A stretch of 64,000 nt of DNA, taken from Odontocerum albicorne. Taxonomy: Eukaryota > Arthropoda > Insecta > Trichoptera > Odontoceridae. The DNA lies in the NCBI GenBank assembly GCA_949825065.1, contig OX463854.1, forward strand, positions 16,803,226 to 16,867,225. Direction: 5' to 3'. The stretch's first letter is position 1; each line of letters begins with the position of its first letter. A program made the translations under genes and the position numbers. The notes beneath the pieces are model-generated. The model had not been told where the DNA came from, did no database searches, and saw only the letters and a list, made by a program, of their open reading frames with translations. Shown here in pieces: positions 12,257-22,357 of this stretch.

Positions 12257-12490
12257 TAACTTTTATTCCATCCCAGACCTCTCCTAACTGAGATGTTTTG
12301 GCATGGTTTCAATGAGTTATTTTGTAGTTTTCCAATATTTGCTCATTCTGAAATTAAACGTTAATTACTGCTTCAGTCATCTTTTATTTCGTTGTAGTCT
12401 GTTTTCTGGATCCTGGCTTTACAAATAACCCATAAATTTTCAATCAGATGTATATCAGGAGAGTAATCCATTCTCTGGCACTACCATCTA
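12257..12490 (-). pseudogene. Tc1-like transposase C-terminal remnant
   Basis: Read on the minus strand from about 12485: CQRMDYSPDIHLIENLWVIC, then KARIQKTDYNEIKD, then lower down a degraded SMPKH-like piece. YSPD..LIENLW is the signature around the third catalytic acidic residue (the E of DD34E) in Tc1-type transposases, and the SMP..-like piece matches their C-terminus. Frameshifts are present. The mariner at 10965-12254 abuts it, so the rest of the Tc1 copy may have been lost or lie disrupted beyond. Confidence 0.68.
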
Positions 12491-12769
12491 GAGTATTCTA
12501 GAGGAAGGGAAGATGCAGACTCAGCAGAGACACATGACACGCATGGCAACTAATGAAATGTTCACCAACCCTCGAGTTTTGCCCAAAGGCAATATGCTTA
12601 TTTGTCTCCCATGGCGTGCCGAATTCAATCAAGATAAAGGGAGGAAAACCATTTAGACAGTCGATCGGAGTGTGGTTGTTATTGCGACAGGATTTTGAGT
12701 ACTTGGGCTTTCAGGATGAATGGTGTGTGGAAAAGATTTGTGTGTGCTCTTGAGTGTGGGTTTCTTTTT

Positions 12770-12932
12770 GTTGTTTTTATTTTTATTCTTATGATTGTGT
12801 GCGGTATATTATGGGATGAACATTTTTGGTTTTATTTTTATTTCATTTTGGGTTCATTTTTGGTTTTACTTTTGTTTTTATTTTTATTCTTATGATTGTG
12901 TGCAGTATATTATGGGATGAACATTTTTGGTC
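12770..12932. repeat. Imperfect tandem duplication, about 101 bp period
   Basis: The segment with TTCTTATGATTGTGTGC and TATATTATGGGATGAACA occurs at about 12786 and again 101 bases later, almost unchanged. The surrounding 12.49-13.36 kb is T-rich in places with no gene. Confidence 0.8.
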
Positions 12933-13360
12933 TTTCTGGAGTGATGATGTGTGAAGAGTTTGATTCCGCATGATGTTTTCAGTTGTAATTGAGTGTCACT
13001 GTTTGTCAGGTTGATGAGAGCGTGCAACGGGGTTTTGTTTTTGTGTAATCAAAAATCGGAAAGAAGTATTGATTTATTGTTTCATGCTAAATATTCTCAG
13101 TGAGATACAGGCAAAAGCCTAGTTTACTGGGGATACGACAAATGAAAGGCGACAAACCCAGATCCATTAAAATAATGTATGTCCAAATTAAATCACCTGT
13201 TGTTTTTTCGCAAATTATGTATATTTCTTGTCATGTGGAATAATAAATAAATAACAAAATAAAATATAGAAACTGGAAATAATATGTCTGAGACATGTCA
13301 AGAGAGAAATAAATATTTTTATGTATTATATAAAACTTTCGTTGTATACAGTACAACCTG

Positions 13361-13475
13361 GCCGGTTTATTGCTCTGTGGCAATGTATAACAAGCTTTAA
13401 GTGAAAACCAGACTAGAACTCTATTTAAAAAACTGGGTACGGGAATAGAATCCCCAGTTTAAATTTATAAAAGAA
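13361..13475 (-). repeat. SINE copy, family 1 (partial)
   Basis: The plus strand shows a 3'-tail complement (CCTGGCCGGTTTATTGC, GTGGCAATG), the core (AACCAGACTAGAA) and a degenerate B box complement (GGGAATAGAATCCCC). This is the same order as the better copies at 43965-44160 and 58160-58285. It is diverged, and the tRNA-like head is truncated. Confidence 0.6.
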
Positions 13476-14480
13476 TAATGGTTAAGTTATTGAAATATAA
13501 AATCTCTTTCCATACCAGCAAATGATATGCTTCGTTGCATGTGTAAATATAATTTAATCGATGGCAGTAAATCAGAAAATATTCAAGATTTCATCTTGAC
13601 AGTAACAATCTGTTAAGTGAGTAAATTGTAATTGCTGGAAAATGATTAGTTCCAAGGTATTGTAAAGCAAGGAAGCAAATAATCACAGGTTATTTCTGCC
13701 TTTACTGACATTGAAAACTTATAAATACATTTAGTTAAATCATTGGTGAGGATTATTTTCTTCTACACAGATCATAATAGAATTAAAGACTAAATTTGAT
13801 TATAATTTGTAATATACGAGTACATACACATATTGAATTTAAACTAACATTATTTTCTTTTAATATGAAACAAAAAACACTGGACATGAAAATCATTTTC
13901 GGAATACATGTACCAGTCGCAGCATAGTCGTCTAATTGTTTACAGTTTATGATTTTGTAACTCAACTTTTTATTGACTAGACTGAAATCTGATAATACAC
14001 AATAGATACAAGGAAGCTGCTTGCTACACACCACTTTTTCAGCCGACGAGTTATCTTATTTTACAAATGAGATAAACATTTCATTTCCAGTCTAGTCTTG
14101 AAGTGAGGGGCAAGTATAAAGAATTTAGTGTTAAGTAAAACTTCATAAATTTATCTCCTTCAACTGCAGAATGGTGAAGTTAGTAAAAATGTTAAGTGTT
14201 AATAAATGGTGTTTGTAAATGTCCCTTGTGTAGTGTTATATAGTGGATAAAATATTAACTTCTTTAAACTTACTATATTAACTCTTGACAATTACGACGT
14301 CAAAAGCATTGGTGATTTTTTTACGTTTAAAACAAAAAAAATATTACTGTCCCCATGGTTTCATGTTCAACAATTTTCCCTGTACATTAATCTCTGTTAA
14401 TGTTGCAAAATGCAAAGTAATGGTGATAGACAAGTGCGAAAGGAAAAGTAAATGCGACATATGGGGGAATAATTAAATAT
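13476..14480. other. Intronic AT-rich DNA, nothing recognised
   Basis: Only short chance open frames (83 residues or fewer) without motifs. It is part of the intron between the 9539 and 18900 exon borders. Confidence 0.45.
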
Positions 14481-15110
14481 TGGAGCAAGTTGAGGAATTC
14501 TTCTATTTGGGTAGTATTTTCTCAGGTGATGGAAGAGTTAAGAGAGATATTGAATGGTGTATAGCAACAGGAAACAAAGTCAATGGGGCACTAATACATA
14601 TACTGAATCGAATCTGCTAAGATGGTAGTGCACAATAATATTTTGGTGCCATTTTGATGAATGGGAGTGAAACGTGGATGTGGAAAAAGACTGAGGAGTC
14701 TAATAAATGCTGTAGAAATACGTGCATTGAGAAGAATAAATAGAGTGATAATGTATGACAGAATATGAAATGAAGTGATAAGGGATGATTGTGAATTTAA
14801 GGCTGATGTAATAAGTAAGATGAAGAAAAGCATGCTGAGATGATTTGGGTATGTGGAACAAATTAATGAAGAAAGACTAACAAAACAGATATATAGTGCA
14901 AATGTGAGTGGAAGGCGTGTGAGAGGAAGACCAAGAAAAGTATGGTAAGATCAAGTGAATGATATTCTGAAATAAGGAAACATAGAAAGTAAGAGTAATT
15001 GTATAAGTTGTTATAAGTGTTTGGATTTAGGAGAGGCTAGTGTCGATATAGGAAAGTCCTATGTTCTCTCCTCTCGGCCTACACCGACAAGGAAATGGTA
15101 TGTACGAGTA
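14481..15110 (+). pseudogene. LINE reverse transcriptase C-terminal remnant with 3' end
   Basis: Broken frames in order read VEEFFYLGSIFSGDGRVKRD, IEWCIATGNKVNGAL, GSETWMW, RALRRINRVI, MLRWFGYVEQINEERLTKQI, SANVSGRRVRGRPRKVW and VNDIL. This is the C-terminal part of an endonuclease-reverse transcriptase of non-LTR retrotransposons (YLGS, G(S/C)ETW, RW.GH and GRPRK motifs). The 3' end carries TCTCTCCTCTCGGCCTACAC and GACAAGGAAATGGTATGTA. Many stops. The best-preserved copy in the window of this fragment family is at 45.9-46.5 kb. Confidence 0.8.
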
Positions 15111-16079
15111 TATACTAATCCCATAACCTTTTATGAAAATTAAACTATCTTAGAAAGTATTTGTAAAAGAAGTAGATAAGAGCAGTTTTGTATATTATTA
15201 TTTGTGGATTAATATTTAATGAATCTGATTACTCATTTGTAGCATCAAGTTTCATTAGTAAATTATTATAACATAGATTAAATTACTATTATAATTCCTA
15301 TATTCAAACAGTGTTTATAAATACTAAGATAATATACATAATGTAATCGAATGTCTATTTTTTTCAAGTGAAATAACAGCAATTATATCATCATCTCAAA
15401 ATACAATAAAATTATGACAACTTAAAGAAGACCTCTGATTTTCACATGTACAGCATTTTTATTAAAAACATAAATGTGTTTTCATATTAGATGCCATGTT
15501 AATGTGTATGTATGTGTGTTGAACATTGCACTATCTTGTCTCTTAGCTTAAATAAGATTTTAGATGTTCTTTGCTTAGCGAAGGTTTCAAATTTTATATA
15601 TATAGTCTTTGATGTTGGTGCTAGAATTCTTCGACATGTTGTGATTTTGTATTAGATTATATTTTCATAATGGGTATTTCACATGCATATTTTTCACTGG
15701 TTCTGAAAGTACTCAAAAAAATATTTCTAATTAAATCAAATACATTCTCATGATGTAGTGTGCAGTGCGCCAGCAAAATAACTGTAGGTTAAATTTTACC
15801 AGCAGATATCAAGCTTCACTCGCAAAACATTAAATTGCAAGAATTAGGTAGTAAATATTTGTTAACATTTTCTGTAAAATACATTTGCAAAATTATTTTG
15901 ACTAACCATAAGCTGAAAAAAAAAACTCAAGCAGAAATTAATCACACAAAATTATTTTATTAATAACTGCAATATGGAAATACTACCTTGATCAAAAAGT
16001 TTTAGGACCGGCCACCGTGTGACACTGTCAGTCACCCGATTGGAATTCTTTTTTTTTTTTTGTTAGATTATCACATCTA

Positions 16080-17372
16080 CGAGGGTGGTCTCAGAAGTAC
16101 CCGACCTGACGTATAGATGGCGGTTGTTACTTTAAAAAATTACTATGGTAGAAAGTATTAAACTTATCAAGTTTAAGTTTCAAGTTTTAAGATGCTACGT
16201 TGTTTAGTATTTGTTTGGCAGCCATCAATAGTAAACGCTCTCAGTGAATTTGTAAACATGGAAAAAATTGGTCATCGTTATGTGATACAATACTTTCATT
16301 TGAAAGGTCTAAGTCTAACCAATATCAAAGCCGAGCTAGATTCTACTCTGGGGGAGTCTGCTCCTTCGTTTACAACAGTAAAATATTGGGTGGCAGAGTT
16401 TAAACGAGGCCGTACGAGCTGCCAAGGCGAACATCGCAGTGGTCGACCAAATGAGGTGACCACGCCAGAAATGGTAAAGAAAATCCACAAAATGGTATTG
16501 GATGACCGTCGATTGAAAGTGCGTGAGCTAGCAGACATGGTAGGCATTTCAAAAAGTGCTGTACATCGCATATTGACTGAAAATTTGGACATGAGAAAGT
16601 TGTGCGCAAGATGGGTGCCGCGTTTGCTCACAATGGAACAAAAACAGCGTCGTGAGGATGTTTCAATCGAGTGTTTAGCGATCTTTCACAGCAATAAAGC
16701 CGAGTTTTTGCGTCGATTCATAACCATGGATGAAACATGGGTCCATCACTTCACACCTGAGACGAAGGAACAGTCAAAACAATGGACTGAAAGGGGAGAA
16801 TCGGCTCCAAAAAAGGCGAAGACAGTTCGATCTGCAGGCAAGGTCATGGCGTCAGTTTTTTGGGATGCGCGTGGGATAATTTTCATTGATTATCTTCAAA
16901 AAGGAAAAACAATCAACGGCGAGTATTATGCGAACTTATTGCAGCGTTTGAGTTATGAAATCAAGAAAAAACGGCCGCATTTGGCGAAAAAGAAAGTTTT
17001 GTTTCATCAAGACAATGCACCAGTTCACACATCCGTTATCGTGGTGGCCAAAATCAATGAATTAAAGTTCGAATTACTTCCTCACGCACCCTATTTGCCA
17101 GATTTAGCCCCCTCGGATTATTTTCTTTTTCCAAACTTGAAAAAATGGCTCGGTGGTAAAAGATTTGCCAACAATGAAGAGGTGGAATCTGCGGTTGATG
17201 GCTATTTTGAGGCGCTCGACGGTTCTCACTATAAACAGGGTATCGAAGCTATTGAACATCGCTGGGAAAAGTGTGTCGAGCTAAACGGTGACTATGTTGA
17301 GAAATAAAAATATTTTTTCCCAAATTTTTTGTGTTTTCTTTGTTAGGTCCGGTACTTTTGGGACTACCCTCG
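16080..17372 (+). mobile_element. Complete mariner element, 1,293 bp, nested
   Basis: Inverted repeats start CGAGGGT.GTC.CA.AAGTA (about 30 bp, several mismatches), with TA at 16078-16079 and 17373-17374. It contains a full-length open transposase frame (16258-17307). It is inserted near the left end of the mariner at 15983-18146, within an intron of the homeobox gene. Its ends resemble those of the element at 22358-23432. Confidence 0.93.
16258..17307 (+). CDS. mariner transposase, intact 349-residue frame
   Basis: The product would cut and paste its element by binding the terminal repeats and moving the DNA into a TA site in the nucleus. I chose ATG 16258 (MEKIGHRYVIQYFHLKG) because family members start near here; the open frame extends upstream to 16192 with non-homologous residues. 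Order: HTH1 about residues 5-50 (TVKYWVAEFKRGR), HTH2 about 87-108 (VRELADMVGISKSAVHRIL), linker WVPRLLT at 119-125, then Asp158 (FITMDETWVHHF), Asp252 (LFHQDNAPVHTS) and Asp287 (PDLAPSDYFLF). Asp252 and Asp287 are 34 residues apart (DD34D). It ends ELNGDYVEK. The usual YSPDLAP reads YLPDLAP, a substitution next to the active site. All else looks intact. Insect proteins like this are often labelled SETMAR-like, but no SET domain is present. Confidence 0.93.
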   Translation: MEKIGHRYVIQYFHLKGLSLTNIKAELDSTLGESAPSFTTVKYWVAEFKRGRTSCQGEHRSGRPNEVTTPEMVKKIHKMVLDDRRLKVRELADMVGISKSAVHRILTENLDMRKLCARWVPRLLTMEQKQRREDVSIECLAIFHSNKAEFLRRFITMDETWVHHFTPETKEQSKQWTERGESAPKKAKTVRSAGKVMASVFWDARGIIFIDYLQKGKTINGEYYANLLQRLSYEIKKKRPHLAKKKVLFHQDNAPVHTSVIVVAKINELKFELLPHAPYLPDLAPSDYFLFPNLKKWLGGKRFANNEEVESAVDGYFEALDGSHYKQGIEAIEHRWEKCVELNGDYVEK

Positions 17373-17489
17373 TATCATTGGCACTTCCCTCCAAATTTCA
17401 GCGTCATAGCTTGACATTTGTAAAAGTTACGCTGTACTGAGTACATCTACCTTTGTGCGTGTTTTCGATTTTTTACACATTTGAAAATG

Positions 17490-18092
17490 GCATCAACGAG
17501 TTTGCATGGCATCAACGAGTTGAAATGTTGAAGAAGTGTTTTTCGGTGGCACGAACACTTCAAAAGTGATCGTGAGTCGGTCGAGGATGACAAACGTAGT
17601 GGCAGTCGAAAACCGATGAAAACATAGATAAAATCAAAGAAATGTTGGCCGAAAACCGCAAATTGACCATTAGAGAGCTGGCAGAGGACTTGAACATCGC
17701 TTATGGATCCGCTCAAGACATTTTGGTTAGTGATTTGGGCCTCAGACGTGTCGCTGCAAAACTGGTGCTGAAAGACCTCAATTTCATGCAAAAAAAGGAC
17801 CGCGTTGAAATCGCGAAAGACATGATTTCCATGAGTTTTTGACCAAAAACAACACGAATTCACCTGATCTGGCTCCCTGCGATTTTTTCCTGTTCAACCG
17901 ACTTAAAAAACCGTTTCGCGGAACGCGTTACAGCACCCGAGACGATGTCATGAAAAAATCGAAGACGGCTCTGATGGACATACCGAAAATTGAGTACCAG
18001 CGGTGTTTCGAGGATTGGATCAAGCGCTGGCGTAAGTGCGTTGCAGTCGATGGGGAGTACTTTGAAGGGGACCATGTCGATTTTGATGAATA
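17490..18092 (+). pseudogene. Deleted mariner transposase (outer element)
   Basis: Pieces run in order: EMLKKCFSVARTLQK-like HTH1 remnant, DRESVEDDKRSGSRK, then an open piece from 17642 (MLAENRKLTIRELAEDLNIA, QDILVSDLGLRRVAAKLV). A deletion at about 17835-17860 then joins directly to SPDLAPCDFFLFNRLKKPF and the C-terminal tail to 18092 (VAVDGEYFEGDHVDF). The segment with the first two catalytic Asp residues is missing, so the enzyme is dead whatever its frame. The family differs from the nested element's. Confidence 0.85.
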
Positions 18093-18148
18093 AACTTGTA
18101 TTTTCGATTTTATGAATAAAGTCCTAAAACTTTTTGATCAATGTAGTA

Positions 18149-18899
18149 TTTCTTATGCAGTTTTTACATATTCAACACAAAATCAACTAATTTAGTATTT
18201 CAACAAACAATTTGTACATCAAAACATGTTTCAACTAGCTGTCAAATAGAGACAGACTAGAAACTAGAAAATTAATCAAGATAAATGTGATTTCTTTAAA
18301 AGTAACTAAATTGAGACATGGATTAATTGCATAAATCACATAATGTGATATTTTTTTTAATTGAGTTATAAAACTATTATTGGTAATGATTGAACCTTGA
18401 TATATTCTAGAATCACATCATAAGATATTTGGATCCACAGTCATGAATATTAGATACCAAATAAGTGAGAGAATTTAAGGAAAACGGTCATTGAAAATTT
18501 ATAATAAATCATAAAAAATATATTTGAAACTGAGGGAAATTACAAGAGTAACCTTAAGAGAGGTTGAGAAATAAATACACTCTAGGTTGAGAAAAAGTAT
18601 GTTGCTCCTTAAACGAAACCTGAAAATCAGTTATCAAAAAAGTACTAGATTCACAGGTATCGGATATTATAGATTAAGGAAAAGATGAAGAAGATGCGTG
18701 ATAGTGTAATTTTCCAGCAATCAAGACTCAATACGGGATGTAGCGCCACTGAAGAAGGAAAAGTCGAGAAACTACTCGAATGAACTGATTGGATGCGTTA
18801 GAGGTGATGAAAACAGAAAATAATGGAAGAAGTCACTGCTCACTACTTTGATAATGGATAAAAAGTGAATTTCCTATATAAATTCAACATTTTTTTCAC
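18149..18899. other. Intron segment, nothing recognised
   Basis: AT-rich intronic DNA just 3' of the recognition-helix exon. No repeat or coding signal was seen. Confidence 0.4.
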
Positions 18900-19159
18900 C
18901 TGTAAACCAAGAGTCCGTCATCATAATCGTGATCAGTAGTGAGTTGAGCGTGTTTGGCCTCGTGCGAAGAGACATTGCTGGCTGCATCCCAAGGGCGACG
19001 CGCCTGTGCAGGCGTTCCGCCCTCTGCGCCGCCGCCTCCAGCACTCCCGTTCAACTTCTTACCGCGTCGCGAGATGGTGTAATGCAGCGGGTCGTGTCCC
19101 TCGCGCCGGATCATCTCGGGGAGGATACGCCTCCGGGCGTTGATGAACCAGTTGCATAC
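18900..19159 (-). CDS. achi: TGIF homeobox gene, exon with homeodomain recognition helix
   Basis: The minus-strand acceptor TCTATCCAG is followed by codons for [11 protein letters not shown], the third (DNA-contacting) helix of a TALE homeodomain. [10 protein letters not shown] and [13 protein letters not shown] follow, typical of TGIF proteins just after the homeodomain. It starts in phase 0, continuing directly from ...LTVLQ of the exon at 37.5 kb. A glycine/alanine-rich linker and an acidic tail ([11 protein letters not shown]) follow. The donor AG|GTGAAA lies at 18899-18898 and leaves two bases of a split codon, which the next exon at 9539 completes. Reading through the donor hits a stop almost at once. 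The exon is GC-rich in AT-rich surroundings. The residue after WF is I, and N and R are present as expected for DNA contact. Confidence 0.93.
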
Positions 19160-19734
19160 CTGGATAGATAAAAAAAAAACAATCAAGTTAAAAAATGTTT
19201 GAGAAGCATTTGTGAGTACTCCACTTCAACCGGGAATTTCCCCTTTAATTTAGTGGGCCCACGCAATAAAATTGTCTTCTATTCATTCATTCAAATAGTC
19301 CCTTTCAAAATTACAGAATCGACAATGCGGATATTGAAAAGCATGGCCGGGAGACTGCATAATCTTCGGCCCGATTAATCGAGCCATGGGATTTAGAACC
19401 ATTGAAGTTGGCACGGAAGAGGCAACAATACTAGCACTCGTCCAGCGCGCATGAGTATTGTTAAGAGGCGAACTTATTTACCAGATTAGATTTTTTTTGG
19501 GTACCATTTGAAATTAAGGAGTAAATTAATATTCCAAGAAAAATAATGAAAAAATTAAGTGTCATTTTTTTTAACATTCTTCTGAACAAATTTCATCGTT
19601 CAGATTTGTAGTAATACTAAAATAAGAAAACTATGCAATTTTCGACACTTAAAAAAATCGGTACGTATGTATAAACGTAGCTTTATAAATCAAATTCCGA
19701 GGGAAAATTCGCGATACGGTTTTTTGAAGATTTT

Positions 19735-19885
19735 TTTTAACCTGGCGAGTTTATTGCCATGTGGCAATCTCTTCCAACCAACCAGAAAGATGTTTTTATA
19801 GGCCGTAAGTATTAACCAGACTGAAATCCTATTTAAAAAAATCGGTTCCAGCGGGGATCGAGCCCGCAACCTCCGGATCGAATTT
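19735..19885 (-). repeat. SINE copy, family 1
   Basis: On the minus strand: B box GGGCTCGATCCCCGC, core TTTCAGTCTGGTTAATACTT, then the tail CTGGTTGGTTGGAAGAGATT, GCCACATGGCAATAAACTCG and CCAGG. The tRNA-like 5' head is truncated. It lies in the 18 kb intron, about 0.6 kb from the recognition-helix exon. Confidence 0.78.
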
Positions 19886-20529
19886 TTTAAAAGATTTTCA
19901 TTTCTGTAAAATAAAAAAAGCATACGACGGTATTAAAATGTTGATTATTGTAAAAGGATTTTTTCATTTAACCGTAAAATTTTCTCTTTGTGGGTTAAAA
20001 AAAATAACTCACCGTACTTTTTCAATGCAATTGACTTCTAATTCTCGATTTCGTCACACAAAAAACACGTATGAATTCGGTTGAAAAACGAAAGTCAAGT
20101 GAAAATACAGTTAAATATTAGTTGATTGATAGAATTTATATGAAACAGAGGCGAAGCGTGCTAGGGCATTTGTATGCCAATTAAAGCCAAAGATCGAGAT
20201 GTTGGCCCGGGTCGGGTCGCCTTGAGAACGAACTCATTCGGATTTACGAACGAGCGTGTTACGGCTTTGTTCACCTCACATCGTCAAATATCGACGGTTT
20301 CACCCGACAATTCAGAATTATTGAGAAATTTACATATCCAGCAAAGACATCAGCATTTTTTTATTAAAGTCACACAAAAAACACAACTGAAGACATGCCT
20401 ATGAATATAAGGCGTGTGAACTCGTACAGTTCGACAAGTGGAAAGTGAAAAATGTAAGTGCAATGAAATTTCTTTTTGTTTATGAACGAGTAGTTGTTGA
20501 TGATGCGTTTATTGCTAAAATCATCCTGG
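19886..20529. other. Intron segment, nothing recognised
   Basis: AT-rich with two short chance frames. No motif or repeat partner was noticed. Confidence 0.4.
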
Positions 20530-20860
20530 GAAGAAGAGCACTAGCTGTCTCTCGACCTTTTGGGCGGTCTTCCTAGTACGCGATTTCCTGCGGGGATCAC
20601 GTGCTGTGCTGTGTACGAGATTCTGTCACTGCCTATCCTATCCACGTGCTTACACATTATCTTCCCATTCCACCTGACTCTGTCATTTATGTTACAGGTC
20701 TATCGGATGTGGGCTTCTGGTCTTGAAGAGATTTTCCGCGATGGTTTATAGTATTCTCAAAGGCTCCTTATTCTAGTTGTCACCTCGGGTTTCGACACTT
20801 GAAGCCGTAATCAGTCTGACACAGGTTTAATAAATTTGAATTTTGGTATCGACGCGCCCG
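20530..20860 (-). pseudogene. LINE 3' coding remnant, second LINE type
   Basis: Read on the minus strand: RVRWNGKIMCKHVDRIGSDR, then ISYTAQHVIPAGNR, VLGRPPKRSRDS and the end (ACAGCTAGTGCTCTTCTTCC). This matches the C-terminal pattern of endonuclease-reverse transcriptases (HV.RM..DR, GRP.KR). A short piece of the same 3' end lies at 45290-45385. Confidence 0.6.
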
Positions 20861-20890
20861 TTTGTCTTTTCCAGAGTATGTCTCTTAGAC

Positions 20891-21365
20891 CAGTGGTCCC
20901 CAACCCCCGGGCCGTGGACCAAATGGTACTGGGCCGCGCAAGGGCCTGCTTAAAAATCAAAATTACTTTTGAAAAATCGAACATACCCAATAAAACTTAA
21001 TTATAGCTTAAAATAATTATTACGTTGAAAACCCCTTCACGCTAAGTTACCACCGACCTTCCGACAATACCTGTTCGAGACAACAAATCTGCCGGTGTTC
21101 TGGATTAGTCATGGCGGAATACCCTGAGATTGCCACCACAGCACTAAAATCCCTATTGCCATTTCCGACATCCTATCTATGTGAAGCGGGGTTTTCTAGC
21201 GGGGTACCACAGTTGTAAATTTTATTATTATATATTGTACAAATATATTGTTATTAAATTTAAAAAAAAATACATTCAATGTCCCCCCCCCCCCCCCCCA
21301 GTGGGCCGCGGTAAAATTATGAAACGTTGACCGGTCCGCGGCGACAAAAAGGTTGGGGACCACTG
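20891..21365 (+). mobile_element. hAT-type deletion derivative, 475 bp
   Basis: The terminal inverted repeat is CAGTGGTCCCCAACC at left with its exact inverse GGTTGGGGACCACTG at right. An exact 8-bp target duplication TCTTAGAC lies at 20883-20890 and 21366-21373. Subterminal repeats of GGGCCGCG and CCGGTCCGCGG occur at the two ends. Inside (about 21110-21205, + strand) is a scrap of hAT transposase C-terminus: MAEYPEIATTALKSLLPFPT, SYLCEAGFSS. A long poly-C run lies at 21283-21299. The exact duplication suggests a fairly recent insertion. Confidence 0.93.
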
Positions 21366-21373
21366 TCTTAGAC

Positions 21374-22355
21374 AATTAGCATTTATTTACTTCAATGTTT
21401 GGTTTAAATTTCAAGTGGTGGAGACGAATGTTCCGCAGTGAACCAATAAAATTCCAAAAATAACAATGAAATGTATTTTTTACGAGTAAGGTCGTTCTTA
21501 CACATTTATACATTAATCTGCAATTACAAGGTAAATATAAGGTTTCACATCTATATGCAACATTTTCGATTACGATAAATAATCATCGAGAACACTGCTG
21601 TTTCTATTAATGGTTAATTTTATGGTTCGACAGATTTTTAATATAGCTCAAAATTATGAAGAATTTTTGCCGAAAAAAATAAAGAACTAGCTAGTGCAGG
21701 TGTAGCAAGAATTGCAATAATAATAATCAAAACTAATAAATAAAGAAATTATCAATATAATAAACCATAAATCACTTGTTTTTTTTTTAAGAAACGCTAT
21801 GGAAATGCATGTTGAAAACTGAAACTATTGCTTCACCGTGCTTCGAAATTTCACTTCATGAGCTAGTAAGCGTCTTCTTATAGTGTCACATGACACAATT
21901 AGACCATTTTCACGCAAAACCGCCTGTCCGCTACGCAATGATAGAAAAGGATTCTTCTCAAACACCCGTCAAACCACTCTATCCTACTTTTTCGTCGTTT
22001 TCTGTGCCACGATCTGGTAGGTCAACGACGTTTTTTTACGTCGGAATAGCGTTTCACCCACTTACTTACAAAAGTCTTCAACTTTCTCATGTTTTAGCAG
22101 CGGTTCCGTACATTTTCGGTCCTTTCGGATGTGTACACAGAAACACGGCTTCGTAACGTGATGCGTACGCGGCACTCATGGTGAAATATGTTCTTGTGTA
22201 ACTAAGGTCGAACGACAGTTTACAGCTAAGTTTTTCTATACAAAGCATCATCTTACTGGAAGGGTCCTGCTACCTGCTCGCGTTTGAATCTATCCTCTAA
22301 CGGTTTCCAGGAAAAAATATAGCCGTACACGCTCTTGTCAAACAGACTGTATGTG
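21374..22355. other. Intron segment, no gene supported
   Basis: An 88-codon open frame (21890-22156, +) has no recognisable motif and no splice or codon support. The rest is AT-rich. Confidence 0.4.
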
Positions 22356-22357
22356 TA

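Larger units (their letters stand above)
15983..18146 (+). mobile_element. Internally deleted mariner carrying a nested mariner
   Basis: Outer element ends are CTACCTTGATCAAAAAGTTT and TTAGGAC (left) with their near-perfect inverse at the right end, flanked by TA at 15981-15982 and 18147-18148. It is split by the element at 16080-17372. Without that insert it is only about 870 bp, so it was already shortened: the transposase lacks most of its catalytic domain. The same terminal sequence recurs alone at 36751-36790. Confidence 0.88.

Noticed and set aside
16258..17307. Host SETMAR gene
   Set aside because: There is no SET domain; it has mariner terminal repeats and TA duplications.
21283..21299. 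Poly-C run as a biological motif
   Set aside because: It lies inside a hAT deletion derivative; more likely slippage or an assembly-sensitive homopolymer.
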